From Leidyana gryllorum EB-2025a (taxonomy: Eukaryota; Apicomplexa), in contig JBLWGC010000041.1 of assembly GCA_048772705.1 (NCBI GenBank), forward strand, positions 1 through 64,000: 64,000 bases of DNA, read 5' to 3'. Position 1 is the stretch's first letter, and every line of letters begins with the position of its first letter. The notes beneath the pieces were generated by a model. That model had not been told where the DNA came from. It worked only from the letters and a program-made list of their open reading frames with translations, and ran no database searches. Positions 1-8,646 of the stretch are shown piece after piece. A program made the position numbers and the translations under genes.

Positions 1-3000
1 CACGGTTCAGGAACTGGTGAAAGGCCTCGCATACTGCGTTCCCTTGCTTGTGGGCTTTCCAGGTGTACATGACCTGGATGCCATGGCGCCTCGCGTCTTC
101 CTGGAACGACTCGGCCCTAAAGGCCGTGCCGTTATCACAAATGAGCCTCGTTGGGGCTCCGTACCGGCAGATCCAATCCTCGTAGAGGACTCGCCAGGCA
201 GTCTTGGCCGTTACGTCCGGGACTGCTATGGCCTCGGCCACTCGTAGGCAATGGTCAATCATCGTTTGGATGTAGTAGACCTTACCACCCCAGGGGAAAC
301 TTCCTACGTGGTCAATGGCCACCGTGTCGAACGGGCGTGGAGTCACGTGGTCTCCGGGGCCAGCGGTGTTTACGATTGCTCGACGGCGCGCGCAGATTTG
401 GCATTGCCGCACCATCTCGGTTACGTCCGCTCGTAAGTTTGGCCAATAGAAGCGCCTCGCGATGGCTGCGGCTGTTCGCCTGATCCCTTGGTGGGCGCCA
501 ACAGTACCACAGTGGTGGTAGAGAACGATTTGAGAACGGAGTGCGGCTGGCACATAGGCTCGCATGGACTCCGTCCACCAGACTCCGCCCCTATGGGTGC
601 AGCGGAAGGCGGTCGGCTCGCTCTCTGCGGCCGTCGCTGCTTTAAACTCTTCCAGCGTTGGCAGTGTGAAGCCAGTGTACGCTGGTTGAACCGAAATCTC
701 GAGCCGGTTCAGGAGTGCGGTCAACGATATGCGGTCATCGATGACGGCATCCATCGGTTGGTCGTTGTCGATCCGGCTTAGGTGATCGACGTGACCCTGC
801 AAAATCCCTTTACGGTAGTGGATCTCGAAGTCATACTCGCTCAGAGCGAGCGCCCATCGGGCGATCCGGCGGTTGGAGGCTGTCCAGAGCCACTTCAACC
901 CCTCGTGGTCCGTACGGACTGTGAACGGTCGGTACCTCAGGTACTCGGCGTACTTCGCGATGGCACAGACGATGATGAAAGCTTCCAGTTCGCGGATAGG
1001 CCACTTCCTCTCCGCTTCCGACCATCGACGGGAGTAATAGGCGATTGGCCGGGGCTCTCCGTCGTCTCCGGGCTGCAGCAAGATGGCACCTCCTCCGATC
1101 TCACTAGCGTCGGTGTCGAGGATGAACTCCTTATCCGGATCGGGGTACGCTAAGAGGACGTCCTGCGCAAGTGCCTCTTGCAGTGCGCGGTAGGCCGCGA
1201 CGGTCTCTTCCGTCTCATCGATCGGCCCGTCTGCGCCCCCTTTGAACAGGTCGTACAGAGCACTCGAGATCTCGCCGAATTGGGGGATGAAGGTCCTGAA
1301 GTAGGATGCTAGCCCTAAGAACGAGCGAAGTTCCGACATCGTTCTGGGGAAGGGCGTCTCCATAACCGCCTTGACCTTGGCCGGGTTTGGCCGGATCCCA
1401 TTCTCATTCACGACGTGCCCCAAGTACAGGATCTCCTTCTGGAGGGCCGATGACTTCTTGATGTTTAGGTACAGTTTCGCGTCAGTCAACCGTTTCAGGA
1501 CCTCGTTGAGGGTCCGGTTGTGCTCATCGACGCTTCGCGAGTAGATGACGATATCATCCAAGTAAACTAGGACACCGTTCCCTAGTAGGGGTCCTAGCAC
1601 TCTGTGCATGACTCGTTGGAAAGTGGCAGGCGCGTTCCGTAAGCCAAAAGGCATCGCCGTACAGGCGTACAGTCCTCGCGGGGTTACTATCGTCGTCTTC
1701 ATCACGTCCTCCTCCGCCACCCTGATCTGATGGTACCCAGACTTCAGATCAAGAGATGTGAAGACGGCTGCTCCTCGCAGGGACCAGACCAAGTGTTGGA
1801 TGTGGGGGAGCGGGAACCTGTCCGGTACCGTGACTTTATTCAACTTGCGATAGTCAACGCAGATGCGTAGTTCGCCTGTCTTCTTGGGGACGATGACTAC
1901 GGGCGAGGACCAGGGAGACCCTTCCACTGGTACCGGTGCTCCAACCTTCACGAGGTCGCCGAACTGGCGGTCCACTTCGGCCTCGGCGTCTGGGTGTAGG
2001 GGCCTGGCGCGCTGGAAGACAGGGCGTGCTCCAGGGGTGATCTCAATGCGGTGAGTCTCTATGTCGCACTTGGCGATGTGGGTCTTCGCCCAGCACGCCT
2101 CGTTCCGCTGGAAGATCTCCAGTACGTCTCTCTTGGCCTCTGGACCAAAGACATCTGACGTGATTGCCATCACGTCCTCGAGGGTCCGGTGGTCGATGGC
2201 TTGCTGAAGCTCAACGAGGTTCAGCTCATAGGTTCCGCCCGGTGCCTCGAGTGGCACGGTTTCCCCTCCTATCTCCAGTGTTCGTGTTGCGTAGTCTAAT
2301 CGACTGGCGGTGCCCAGTAGGTATGTACGGCCGAGTAAGTCGCTGCCGACCGCCTCGTCTGGCACCACTAGACAGCGCTCCAGTGCTGTGGTTGTGCCCA
2401 CGGTTATCGGGATGGTCACCTCTCCCAAGATCTGTACTGCTCCTCCTACGCCCTTCGCCCCGAGCTGGCTGGCTCCCACTGTATCCGGCTGGGTCCCATG
2501 CTTCATCGCGTTCTGGAGTGTACTGCGCCTCAGGACTGTCACGTCCGCCCCAGGGTCCACCGTCATCACTATCGGAATATGACCAACGAGAGCTTTCACG
2601 CTGCCGAAGCTCTGCGAGAATGCGATCGTCTCGGCTGGGCTCATGGCCTGCGGCTGGCATTGTACACGACCCACGTGGGCCTGAGTCGCGGTGGGGGTCT
2701 CACCGGTGGGTTGCTGCTGCTGTTCCGTCGGGGGCGTCATGTCTTCGTCCACCTGGGTGGGCTCTGTAGTGTTTCCGGTCGCAGCCTGCTGGGAGGCGTT
2801 CCGGATGGCGTCTCTCTTGTCTCTCTGCCTGTCCCGGTTCTTCTGGTTCTTCATCGCCTCCTGCTGCTGCCGCTCTCGGAAGTAACCACCTAGCCTGCCC
2901 AGCGCCTCTTCGAGCGACTTGGGCTGCTTTACTACGATGTGAACGGCAGTCTTCCTTTGGTGGAGGACCATCTGCGACCCTAACTGGATCTCCTTGACTT

Positions 3001-3949
3001 CGCAGTCCTGCTCACGGTGTCCCTTCGTGCCACACTTTGGGCAGGGGAGGCGACACCGAGTCTCCGTGTGTCCGGCTTGCTGACACCGGTAGCAAATGAT
3101 TGGGGGCTTTGCTGTGCCCGTAGTGCCTATTGGGGCTGACTCGCCCGCTACGTGGTACAGACGTGGCCAGGAGGAGATAGTCTCTTCCTCACTGGACTCA
3201 GAGTCTGACGTATATCGAGCGTTGAGGCTTCGTAGTGCCGCTACGACCTCAGCCAACGTCTCGGGACGGGGGTGGAGCCCGTGTAACTTCGCGTTTAAGG
3301 CCGGCGGGGCCATGCGGACTAGGGTCGCCACCCAGTCCGTTTCTCGACGCCGCTTCCGCGGGTCCCAACGCTTACTCAACCTGTCGTGAGTCTTACGTAA
3401 TGCCTTGAAGGTTCGGAGGGCCTCATTCAGTGTCTGGCACGGTGGTGGCCGCTGCGCTAGCTTCCGAATTTGACGGAACCAGTCTCCTCCCTCGAAGTGT
3501 TCGCGCACCAGCGCGTCGCAGAAAGCTGTTGCAGTCTCCGCCTGTATGTTCGAGGAGCTCAGAGTCTCTCCCAGAGACCCGCACGCTGTTGCCCTGATGA
3601 GCAAGGGGAGTGCTCGGTCTGGGTATCCACGCGCTGCCAGCGCTATGGCCCAGTTGTGGCATTGATCGTCAAATTCCTGTTCGGACGCGGGGTCGAAGGT
3701 CTGCTTGACCCTCAGTTGCTGGAACATCCGCGCAACCATGTCTGCGTCTCGTCTTCCTAGTGCAGGGCGACCCCTGTCATCTTCGTCTATGGACTCGTAA
3801 CCACTGTCCTCACTGTCAGAGGGCCCCGGACCCCACGGATCCCAGGTGGGTACACTTACTCGCTGTTTCCCGGCAGATGCACCACTTTGAGTGGTTCTGG
3901 GAGTGCGAGGGCTTAAATGATACGTTTCTGGGTTATTAGCGTCGAGCAT
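1..3949 (-). CDS. Gypsy Gag-Pol polyprotein, single frame, C-terminus outside window
   Basis: One uninterrupted minus-strand frame runs from an ATG within the LTR to the window edge (1316 codons). In order it shows a Gag region; two CCHC zinc knuckles near 3000-3110 (CX2CX4HX4C twice); a retropepsin-like protease around 2560 whose active site reads DPGA, not D(S/T)GA; reverse transcriptase with YLDDIVIYS near 1550; RNase H with DTDASE near 1110; an integrase HHCC finger near 380-520; and the start of the catalytic core. Gag and Pol are fused without a frameshift or stop. With the C-terminus seen in copy B, the polyprotein would be about 1562 residues. An internal Met near 3740 is an alternative start. 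No frame break is visible. Confidence 0.9.
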   Translation of the reverse strand, partial: MLDANNPETYHLSPRTPRTTQSGASAGKQRVSVPTWDPWGPGPSDSEDSGYESIDEDDRGRPALGRRDADMVARMFQQLRVKQTFDPASEQEFDDQCHNWAIALAARGYPDRALPLLIRATACGSLGETLSSSNIQAETATAFCDALVREHFEGGDWFRQIRKLAQRPPPCQTLNEALRTFKALRKTHDRLSKRWDPRKRRRETDWVATLVRMAPPALNAKLHGLHPRPETLAEVVAALRSLNARYTSDSESSEEETISSWPRLYHVAGESAPIGTTGTAKPPIICYRCQQAGHTETRCRLPCPKCGTKGHREQDCEVKEIQLGSQMVLHQRKTAVHIVVKQPKSLEEALGRLGGYFRERQQQEAMKNQKNRDRQRDKRDAIRNASQQAATGNTTEPTQVDEDMTPPTEQQQQPTGETPTATQAHVGRVQCQPQAMSPAETIAFSQSFGSVKALVGHIPIVMTVDPGADVTVLRRSTLQNAMKHGTQPDTVGASQLGAKGVGGAVQILGEVTIPITVGTTTALERCLVVPDEAVGSDLLGRTYLLGTASRLDYATRTLEIGGETVPLEAPGGTYELNLVELQQAIDHRTLEDVMAITSDVFGPEAKRDVLEIFQRNEACWAKTHIAKCDIETHRIEITPGARPVFQRARPLHPDAEAEVDRQFGDLVKVGAPVPVEGSPWSSPVVIVPKKTGELRICVDYRKLNKVTVPDRFPLPHIQHLVWSLRGAAVFTSLDLKSGYHQIRVAEEDVMKTTIVTPRGLYACTAMPFGLRNAPATFQRVMHRVLGPLLGNGVLVYLDDIVIYSRSVDEHNRTLNEVLKRLTDAKLYLNIKKSSALQKEILYLGHVVNENGIRPNPAKVKAVMETPFPRTMSELRSFLGLASYFRTFIPQFGEISSALYDLFKGGADGPIDETEETVAAYRALQEALAQDVLLAYPDPDKEFILDTDASEIGGGAILLQPGDDGEPRPIAYYSRRWSEAERKWPIRELEAFIIVCAIAKYAEYLRYRPFTVRTDHEGLKWLWTASNRRIARWALALSEYDFEIHYRKGILQGHVDHLSRIDNDQPMDAVIDDRISLTALLNRLEISVQPAYTGFTLPTLEEFKAATAAESEPTAFRCTHRGGVWWTESMRAYVPAALRSQIVLYHHCGTVGAHQGIRRTAAAIARRFYWPNLRADVTEMVRQCQICARRRAIVNTAGPGDHVTPRPFDTVAIDHVGSFPWGGKVYYIQTMIDHCLRVAEAIAVPDVTAKTAWRVLYEDWICRYGAPTRLICDNGTAFRAESFQEDARRHGIQVMYTWKAHKQGNAVCEAFHQFLNR
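3869..3884 (-). promoter_or_regulatory. Probable tRNA primer-binding site of gypsy copy A
   Basis: Three bases inside the 5' LTR the minus strand reads TGGTGCATCTGCCGGG. Its complement on the plus strand ends in ...GATGCACCA, as expected for the 3' end of a tRNA with CCA. The offset from the LTR and the TGG start fit a gypsy primer-binding site. The tRNA species was not identified. The site lies inside the open gag frame. Confidence 0.7.
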
Positions 3950-4058
3950 CGTGGTCTAGCTTCTGTCTTTTGCAAAACAATAAACTACCGCTACGGGTGT
4001 TACGTCTCTAGGGAGACGTTGTGTCTCTAGGAAGTTGTTACTTTCCTTTCACCTCTCA
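3888..4058 (-). repeat. 5' LTR of gypsy copy A (171 bp)
   Basis: The LTR reads TGAGAGGTGA at its start and ends in CACTCA on the minus strand, giving TG...CA termini. It is identical over all 171 bp to the LTR of copy B at 5042-5212 in opposite orientation. It contains an ATG at 3949-3947 that opens the gag-pol frame. Confidence 0.95.
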
Positions 4059-5033
4059 GAGGCCATAGCAGTCCCGGACGTAACGGCCAAGACTGCCTGG
4101 CGAGTCCTCTACGAGGATTGGATCTGCCGGTACGGAGCCCCAACGAGGCTCATTTGTGATAACGGCACGGCCTTTAGGGCCGAGTCGTTCCAGGAAGACG
4201 CGAGGCGCCATGGCATCCAGGTCATGTACACCTGGAAAGCCCACAAGCAAGGGAACGCAGTATGCGAGGCCTTTCACCAGTTCCTGAACCGTGGACTCAA
4301 CGCGCTCGTGGCCCAGTCCAGCCTCCCCTTACCAACCGCAGTGGCCACAGTAATGTACGCCTATCGAGCCACGCATCACCCCGCATTGGGTGAGTCCCCC
4401 TTCTTCATGCTCTCGGGGCTACCCATGGGCACCCCGACGAGCCAAGAGTTAGACGCCCTCCAGCCTACACTGGACACGGGAGACCGTCTCCAACTTCTGG
4501 AACTGGCGAGGCAGCACGCCGTGCAACTCTCGGCAAAAGCAGCCGACGCTCGCCGCCCAGCCGTACGCTACCTCCCTGAGGTCGGAGACACCGTCGTCGT
4601 CCGCCTCAGCGAAGGTGAGCGCGCTGCACTGACTCGCCACTACGGCGCGAGCCGCTTCACCCCGACCTTCAGCTTACCTTATGAGGTCATCGCGGTGAGC
4701 GAGTCAGGCACGGGCGCCACCATTAAATCCTGCCGAGATCCGCAGGAAGAGAGAACGGTGTCCGTCGGGGAGCTGCTCCGCTTGGCTGCACCGCAAGCGC
4801 CGGAGATGCTCCAACTCGCCGAGCTAGACGAGCTCGCCGACCTACGCGCCAAGCCGCTCGCCAAGGCCGAGGATGTGCTGACGGCAACACTACACGCTCG
4901 GGGAACTGACCTACGGCCAGCCCCGAAGTCAAGGTCTCGGAAGAGACGCCGAGTGGCCAGCCGTACTAGTGCCACTGCTTACCGCCTATGTCTCCAAGTG
5001 AGAGATCCCGGCACCCAGGAAGTTGCTCTTTAG
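4059..5033 (+). pseudogene. Gypsy Pol C-terminal fragment (integrase) of copy B
   Basis: About 324 codons remain, ending at TAG 5031-5033. The fragment carries the second Asp of the integrase triad (CDNGTAF) and the Glu region (VCEAFHQFLNRG), followed by an SH3-like GPY/F-type C-terminal module and a basic tail; no chromodomain is apparent. The open frame extends upstream into the LTR of copy A by chance, giving an artificial ATG at 4035. The gene is split by the insertion and should not make a full polyprotein. Apart from the split I see no degradation. Confidence 0.88.
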
Positions 5034-5039
5034 AGGGGG
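5032..5039 (+). promoter_or_regulatory. Polypurine tract of gypsy copy B
   Basis: AGAGGGGG lies two bases upstream of the 3' LTR, the expected place for plus-strand priming. It overlaps the pol stop codon. Confidence 0.75.
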
Positions 5040-5041
5040 CG

Positions 5042-5212
5042 TGAGAGGTGAAAGGAAAGTAACAACTTCCTAGAGACACAACGTCTCCCTAGAGACGTAA
5101 CACCCGTAGCGGTAGTTTATTGTTTTGCAAAAGACAGAAGCTAGACCACGATGCTCGACGCTAATAACCCAGAAACGTATCATTTAAGCCCTCGCACTCC
5201 CAGAACCACTCA
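5042..5212 (+). repeat. 3' LTR of gypsy copy B (171 bp)
   Basis: This is the exact inverted match of 3888-4058, with TG...CA ends. It carries the same ATG at 5151-5153 that starts gag in a 5' LTR. Confidence 0.95.
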
Positions 5213-6556
5213 CCCCCTAAGGAGATGGTTTGATGTGAAGATTATCGGCTTTTCTATACTTTGGACGGATCACAGAGCCATTCCCATTTGCTCAACCAAT
5301 ATTTAGTATTTGTTACATCCCCGAACGATCTCCTCTGAGATTGTTGTCCCTCCCTGCCTGGAGCTGATTGCGTTTTAGGGTGAGTGAAAGCTCATAATGG
5401 CGCTTCGGCTGGGTTAAGGCGTAAGCAGCTCAGCTTTGTTGATTCACGATGTCTTGTACCAGACTAGTTTGCCTGTAACCTTTGGTTCGGCGTTTCGGTC
5501 GGCTTCGATGGCTGTTGTGACTGCTGTTTGCTTTTGGATTATGTGGTTTATGTGCTTGTTTATCGCTGCATTGTACTGTGTTTGCGTGTTCGCGAATGTT
5601 TAGCTTTCAATTCTCTACACGTTCCGGTTGCTGTAGCGTGCGCAAGTAAGGTCTGATGTGGTGTGTATTGTGCTAATAAAAGACTGTGACGATATAGTTG
5701 TGTTGCTTAGTATGTTGACAGGTATCGTGCTTGTTATGTATTGATTTGTGAGACTATATGAGCTGGAGATGCATGATTGTATGAGTGTATGGCGTGTATT
5801 TTGGTAACTGTGCTGTGATGTGTAGTATGCTCAGTTTGCTAAAGTGAATGTGGAGCAACTTGGAAGGTTATGTGTGAGTGATATTGGTTTAGATGGTTTG
5901 TCTGTTAGGCTGTGAGGGGTCTAGAGTGAGTCAGCGATTCGCTCGTTGATTGAGGAGTATTTGTAGACGTATAAAAGCTTGTAATGCTAGATATAGGGGG
6001 ATCAATGAGATTCAGTTGAATTGAGAGTGTTGAGAAGAATGTCATGAGTCCAATGCGTATCGTGGACATTATTTATCGGAGTGAATGGGAATTTGTAAGA
6101 ATATGCGGATGGAGTCAAGTTATGCATAGGATTTGAGTGTTGATTCGGACGACATGAATTTGGCTAATTATAGGTAGGTTAATAGGAGTATATTGACAAT
6201 TGTGATGTAGTTCAAGGTGTGGTAAGAGGGTGGTGGTCAGTTGTTTGCTATAAAACATTGAGAGAGTGTATATATGCTAAGAGTTATGAGTATTCGAATT
6301 GTTAGTGTACGAGCGGGATGATAAGGCTGATATGTAAGTTGAGTAATAGTGTGCGTGAAGAAGTATTGATGGGGTGTGGGGAGCGCCCTTGTCGCTTCGC
6401 TCGGGCGCTTCCCCGTACCCATTGTTTCTGTGAGATTTATTTATTGATGGAATAGTTAGCAAGCTATCGTGAATGTGATAAGTAGAACGAACCAATTGCA
6501 TCAATCTTGCGTGCAATTGCTCTGGAACGATATGTACGAGTTCAAACGACTTGTAG
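5213..6556. other. Intergenic, T/G-rich, no gene seen
   Basis: About 1.3 kb between the retroelement and the minisatellite. The plus strand is rich in T and G. Frames are short and none resembles a known family. No tRNA or other RNA gene was recognised. Confidence 0.6.
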
Positions 6557-7625
6557 TGAAGTGTCATTTAAGTACCTATCAAGTAGCAAATAAGTGTGAA
6601 ACAAGTGTCAAACAACTCGGAAACCAGTGTCAAGCAAGGCTGGAACATGTTGCAAACAAGTGTCAAACATGTCGCGAAGCAAGGGTCAAAGCAGTTCGCA
6701 ACAAGTCTCAAACATGTTGGAAACAACTCGCAAACAAGTGTCAAAAGAGTAGCAAACATGTGGCAAACAAGTGTGAAACAACTCGCAAACAAGTGTCAAA
6801 CATGTATCAAACAAGTGTCAAGCATGTGGCAAACATGTGTCAAACAAGTGAGAAGCATGTGTGTAACACGTGGCAAACAAGTAGCAAAACAAGTGCCAAA
6901 GATGCCGCAAACAAGTGTCAAACGAGTGTCAAACGAGTGTCAAACCAGTGTGGAACATGTGGCAAAAAAGTGTTAAACATGTGGCGAACAAGTCTCAACG
7001 GAGTTTCAAACAAGTGTAAAGCATGTGGCAAAGAACTGGCAAGCAAGTGTAAAGCATGTGGCAAACAAGTTTCAAAGAAGTATCAAACAAGTAGCAAACA
7101 AGTGTCAAACGAGTGTCGAACAAGTGTGGAACATGTGGCAAAAAAGTGTTAAACATGTGGCGAACAAGTCTCAACGGAGTTTCAAACAAGTGTTAAACAT
7201 GTGGCAAAGAACTGGCAAGCAAGTGTAAAGCATGTGGCAAACAAGTTTCAAACGAGTGTCAAACAAGTGTGGAACATGTGGGAAAAAAGTGTTAAACATG
7301 TGGTGAACAAGTCTCAACGGAGTTTCAAACAAGTGTTAAACATGTGGCAAAGAAGTGGCAAACACGTGTCAAACTGAGAGTCAAACAAGTGTGAAATATG
7401 TGGCAGAAAAGTGTTTAACATCTGGCGAACAAGTCTCAACTGAGTGTCAAAGAAGTATGAAAGATGTGGCAAAGAAGTGGCAAGCAAGTGTAAAGCATGT
7501 AGCAAACAAGTGTCAAACGAGTGTCAAACAAGTAGCAAGCAAGTAGCAAACAAGTAGGAAACAGGTAGCAAACAAGTGTCAAACATGTCGCAAACAAGTC
7601 TCGAACATGTTGCAAAGGGGTATTG
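6557..7625. repeat. 11-bp minisatellite array (about 95 units)
   Basis: Tandem variants of an 11-bp unit such as ACAAGTGTCAA, ACATGTGGCAA and ACAAGTAGCAA fill this stretch. A longer pattern also repeats: the string beginning TGGAACATGT recurs at 6951, 7127 and 7270, spaced 176 and 143 bp, which are 16 and 13 units. Because 11 is not a multiple of 3, each frame cycles through three unit readings and repeats every 33 bp (11 codons). This yields stop-free reading in several frames on both strands, for example 227 codons from 6469. These look like by-products of the repeat. Most units contain a CANNTG hexamer (CAAGTG or CATGTG). Confidence 0.93.
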
Positions 7626-7720
7626 AAGGTGCTACAAAGAGATGTGTAACACAAGTATCATCTGGTACAAGTTGCACACTGGTGACGAACTCTGCTTTTT
7701 TGAAAAATTTGGTAAGGGGT

Positions 7721-7890
7721 TAAGGATGACGACATGAAAAATTCCGATGAATTAGTAACGGGTTAAGGATGACGACATGAAAAATTCCGATGAATTTGTA
7801 ACGAGATAAGGATGACGACATCAAAAAACACCGATAAACTTGTAACGAGATAAGGGTGACGACATCAAAAAATGTGATAAATTTCGCTTA
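7721..7890. repeat. Four tandem copies of a 43-bp repeat
   Basis: Units starting TAAGGATGACGACAT lie at 7721, 7764, 7807 and 7851, spaced 43, 43 and 44 bp. The first two are nearly identical; the last two diverge together, with GACATCAAAAAA. The array sits just past the 11-bp minisatellite and has no coding potential. Confidence 0.9.
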
Positions 7891-8646
7891 GAGACACCCA
7901 ATAACCTCAGTAGACGAGAAATGCGGTAGGGGAGACTGAGAATGACTCAATGAGATGTTAGCTGGGGCGTCACTGGATGCTGGTTGGGGCAGGTAGCGAA
8001 TGGGGGTCAGTTGGCTGGGATAAAAACTGCACAATGGGGAGGTGAGGCTCTGGTCGCAAAGTGGCGAAGCTCCTTGGGGGCGTTCTGGGATGTGTGGGGA
8101 TGAGGTGTGGGAACTTACTTGGTGTGGGAACGTGCCAGACCAGTCTGAGTGGCACGAGGTCACGTCTTGGGAACATCTGGGGGGGAAGAAAGCGAGCGCG
8201 AGCGAGAAGAGGGCTTTTTGGATCTGAGAACAAAAATAACAGTCCAAGTCCCACGTCTCGCACACCAAATCTTGGGAAAAGTGGCTCGTTTGGGCTGCTA
8301 TCTGTTGCTTGCGAGCCGCACGAGAGCTAAATTAAGGAGTCTGACGACCCTTACATCTCGATGGGAGGCTAGTTTGCTGTAGCGAACGAGCCAATTGAAG
8401 TTTGGGAAGTCTCATTTTTGCAAAAATCAGGCCTTCTCGTGTCTCAGAGAGCTCGAGAGAGTCGCCTATCTCCTATTCTAGCGGTGAGATTTCGCCTAAA
8501 ATCTGGCTGCTAACTAATCAGGCCACTACTATTCCTAAGGTAAGCGAGAGAGCTAGTCTAGAGCTCCTAATCAAATTCCTATTTCACTAAAAGTCGTTTC
8601 TGGTACCCCCTAAGAACCCCCAAAAAACCTACGGTAATGGTCGGGC
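7891..8646. other. Intergenic, no supported gene
   Basis: About 750 bp between the repeats and the first glycosyltransferase. Short frames on both strands overlap each other and none resembles a known protein. Confidence 0.5.

Larger units (their letters stand above)
1..4058 (-). mobile_element. Ty3/gypsy LTR retrotransposon copy A, minus strand, truncated by window edge
   Basis: This copy reads on the minus strand from its 5' LTR (3888-4058) through gag, protease, reverse transcriptase, RNase H and part of integrase, and leaves the window at position 1. Bases 1 to about 236 match the reverse complement of copy B (about 4059-4293) without a difference that I can see, so both belong to one recently active family. 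Joining the parts seen in both copies, a complete element would be about 4.98 kb. Its LTR edge lies directly against integrase sequence of copy B at 4058/4059, so copy A inserted into copy B. The far LTR and target-site duplicate lie outside the window. Confidence 0.93.
4059..5212 (+). mobile_element. Ty3/gypsy copy B, 3' part, interrupted by copy A
   Basis: This is the 3' remainder of a plus-strand element of the same family: integrase core and C-terminus, a polypurine tract and the 3' LTR. Its 5' part is absent from the window because copy A was inserted here in the opposite orientation. The sequence just after the junction, GAGGCCATAGCAG, corresponds to the uninterrupted integrase sequence at 222-234 in copy A. 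Confidence 0.92.

Noticed and set aside
4035-4058. Open frame with ATG at 4035 leading into integrase
   Set aside because: The first codons are LTR sequence of the oppositely oriented copy A; the frame is an accidental junction product.
6469-7654. Many mid-sized open frames on both strands in the minisatellite
   Set aside because: They are the same 11-bp unit read in different frames, with no start context, splice sites or homology.
8042-8382. Overlapping plus and minus frames before the glycosyltransferase array
   Set aside because: Low-complexity, mutually overlapping, no similarity to known proteins.
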